NCBI RefSeq assembly: GCF_030209445.1
Contig: NZ_JARVSD010000014.1
Span: 310,001-374,000 of the forward strand
Reading direction: 5' to 3'
DNA: 64,000 nucleotides
Origin: Promicromonospora sp. MEB111
GTDB taxonomy: Bacteria > Actinomycetota > Actinomycetes > Actinomycetales > Cellulomonadaceae
Below, in pieces: positions 63,909 through 64,000 of this stretch. Each line of letters starts with the position of its first letter. Positions within the stretch are counted from its first letter, which is position 1. Under the pieces are notes generated by a model that had not been told where the DNA came from, made no database searches, and worked only from the letters and a program-made list of their open reading frames with translations. The position numbers and the translations under genes are program-made.

Positions 63909-64000
63909 GTGACCACGCTTCCTACCGCCTCCGGGTCCTTCGGTGACAAGCCGGAGCTGACCTTCCCCGAGGGTGGCGCACCCGCCGGCCTGCAGGTGCA
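63909..64000 (+). CDS. FKBP-type peptidyl-prolyl isomerase (5' end only)
   Basis: The first 30 codons, running off the window: GTG start, then TTLPTASGSFGDKPELTFPEGGAPAGLQV shortened here to its key parts GSFGDKPELTFP and GGAPAGLQV. This N-terminus is typical of the small actinobacterial FKBP proteins. GAGAGG lies about ten bases upstream. Only the family call is possible. Confidence 0.7.
   Translation, partial: MTTLPTASGSFGDKPELTFPEGGAPAGLQV

Overview
This is a very GC-rich (by eye about 70-73 %) stretch of actinobacterial chromosome. The block eno - ftsB/divIC-like - DUF501 - ppx, the ClgR-type regulator, ECF42 sigma factor, RbsR/LacI-type sugar locus and large secreted multidomain polysaccharidases suggest a polymer-degrading member of the Micrococcales, perhaps near Promicromonosporaceae or Cellulomonadaceae. 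That placement is an inference; the window has no rRNA.

Layout. 1-5.9 kb: remains of a kynurenine (tryptophan breakdown) locus, with the last codons of a possible tryptophan 2,3-dioxygenase, an amidohydrolase, and a kynureninase broken by a short deletion. A convergent secreted GH87-like alpha-1,3-glucanase lies between them. 5.9-7.4 kb: an AbiE type IV toxin-antitoxin pair bounded by 35-bp direct repeats that copy the kynureninase 3' end. 7.5-17 kb: an acyl-CoA synthetase, then one leftward operon for a peptide ABC importer (binding protein, two permeases, two ATPases) ending in a glutamine amidotransferase and a penicillin-binding-fold serine hydrolase. 17-21.2 kb: a giant secreted CE4-GH10 xylanase. 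21.5-23.8 kb: a MacB-type ABC pair.

24-32.4 kb: core genes eno, ftsB-like, DUF501, ppx and ndh, an odd tRNA with anticodon UAA, and a UvrA-like ATPase. 32.4-36.5 kb: clgR facing an orphan clpP, two HTH regulators, a 70-residue protein, and a MarR/MFS divergent pair. 36.7-40.7 kb: an RND exporter with a long Pro/Gln tail. 40.8-46.1 kb: an ABC-2 exporter, a Bax-inhibitor-1 family protein, and a hydrolase-TetR-membrane protein operon. 46.3-50.2 kb: a GH15 trehalase/glucoamylase divergent from a DGPF(YCII)-ECF42 sigma operon.

50.3-61.8 kb is the most unusual region. It is a LacI-flanked carbohydrate locus: a hydroxypyruvate isomerase-like gene divergent from seven tightly overlapping genes encoding a tartronate-semialdehyde-reductase-like enzyme, two paralogous cytoplasmic TIM-barrel hydrolases of an uncharacterised family, a 2-hydroxyacid dehydrogenase and a sugar ABC importer. 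I read it as import of an oligosaccharide, hydrolysis inside the cell, and processing of C3 hydroxyacids; the substrate is unknown. The window closes with a divergent EamA exporter/LysR pair and the start of an FKBP-type isomerase.

Many 3' gene ends carry long, nearly perfect palindromes, and several share sequence at two distant loci, so they behave as dispersed repeat families that also look like terminators. No gap without a gene exceeds 300 bases.
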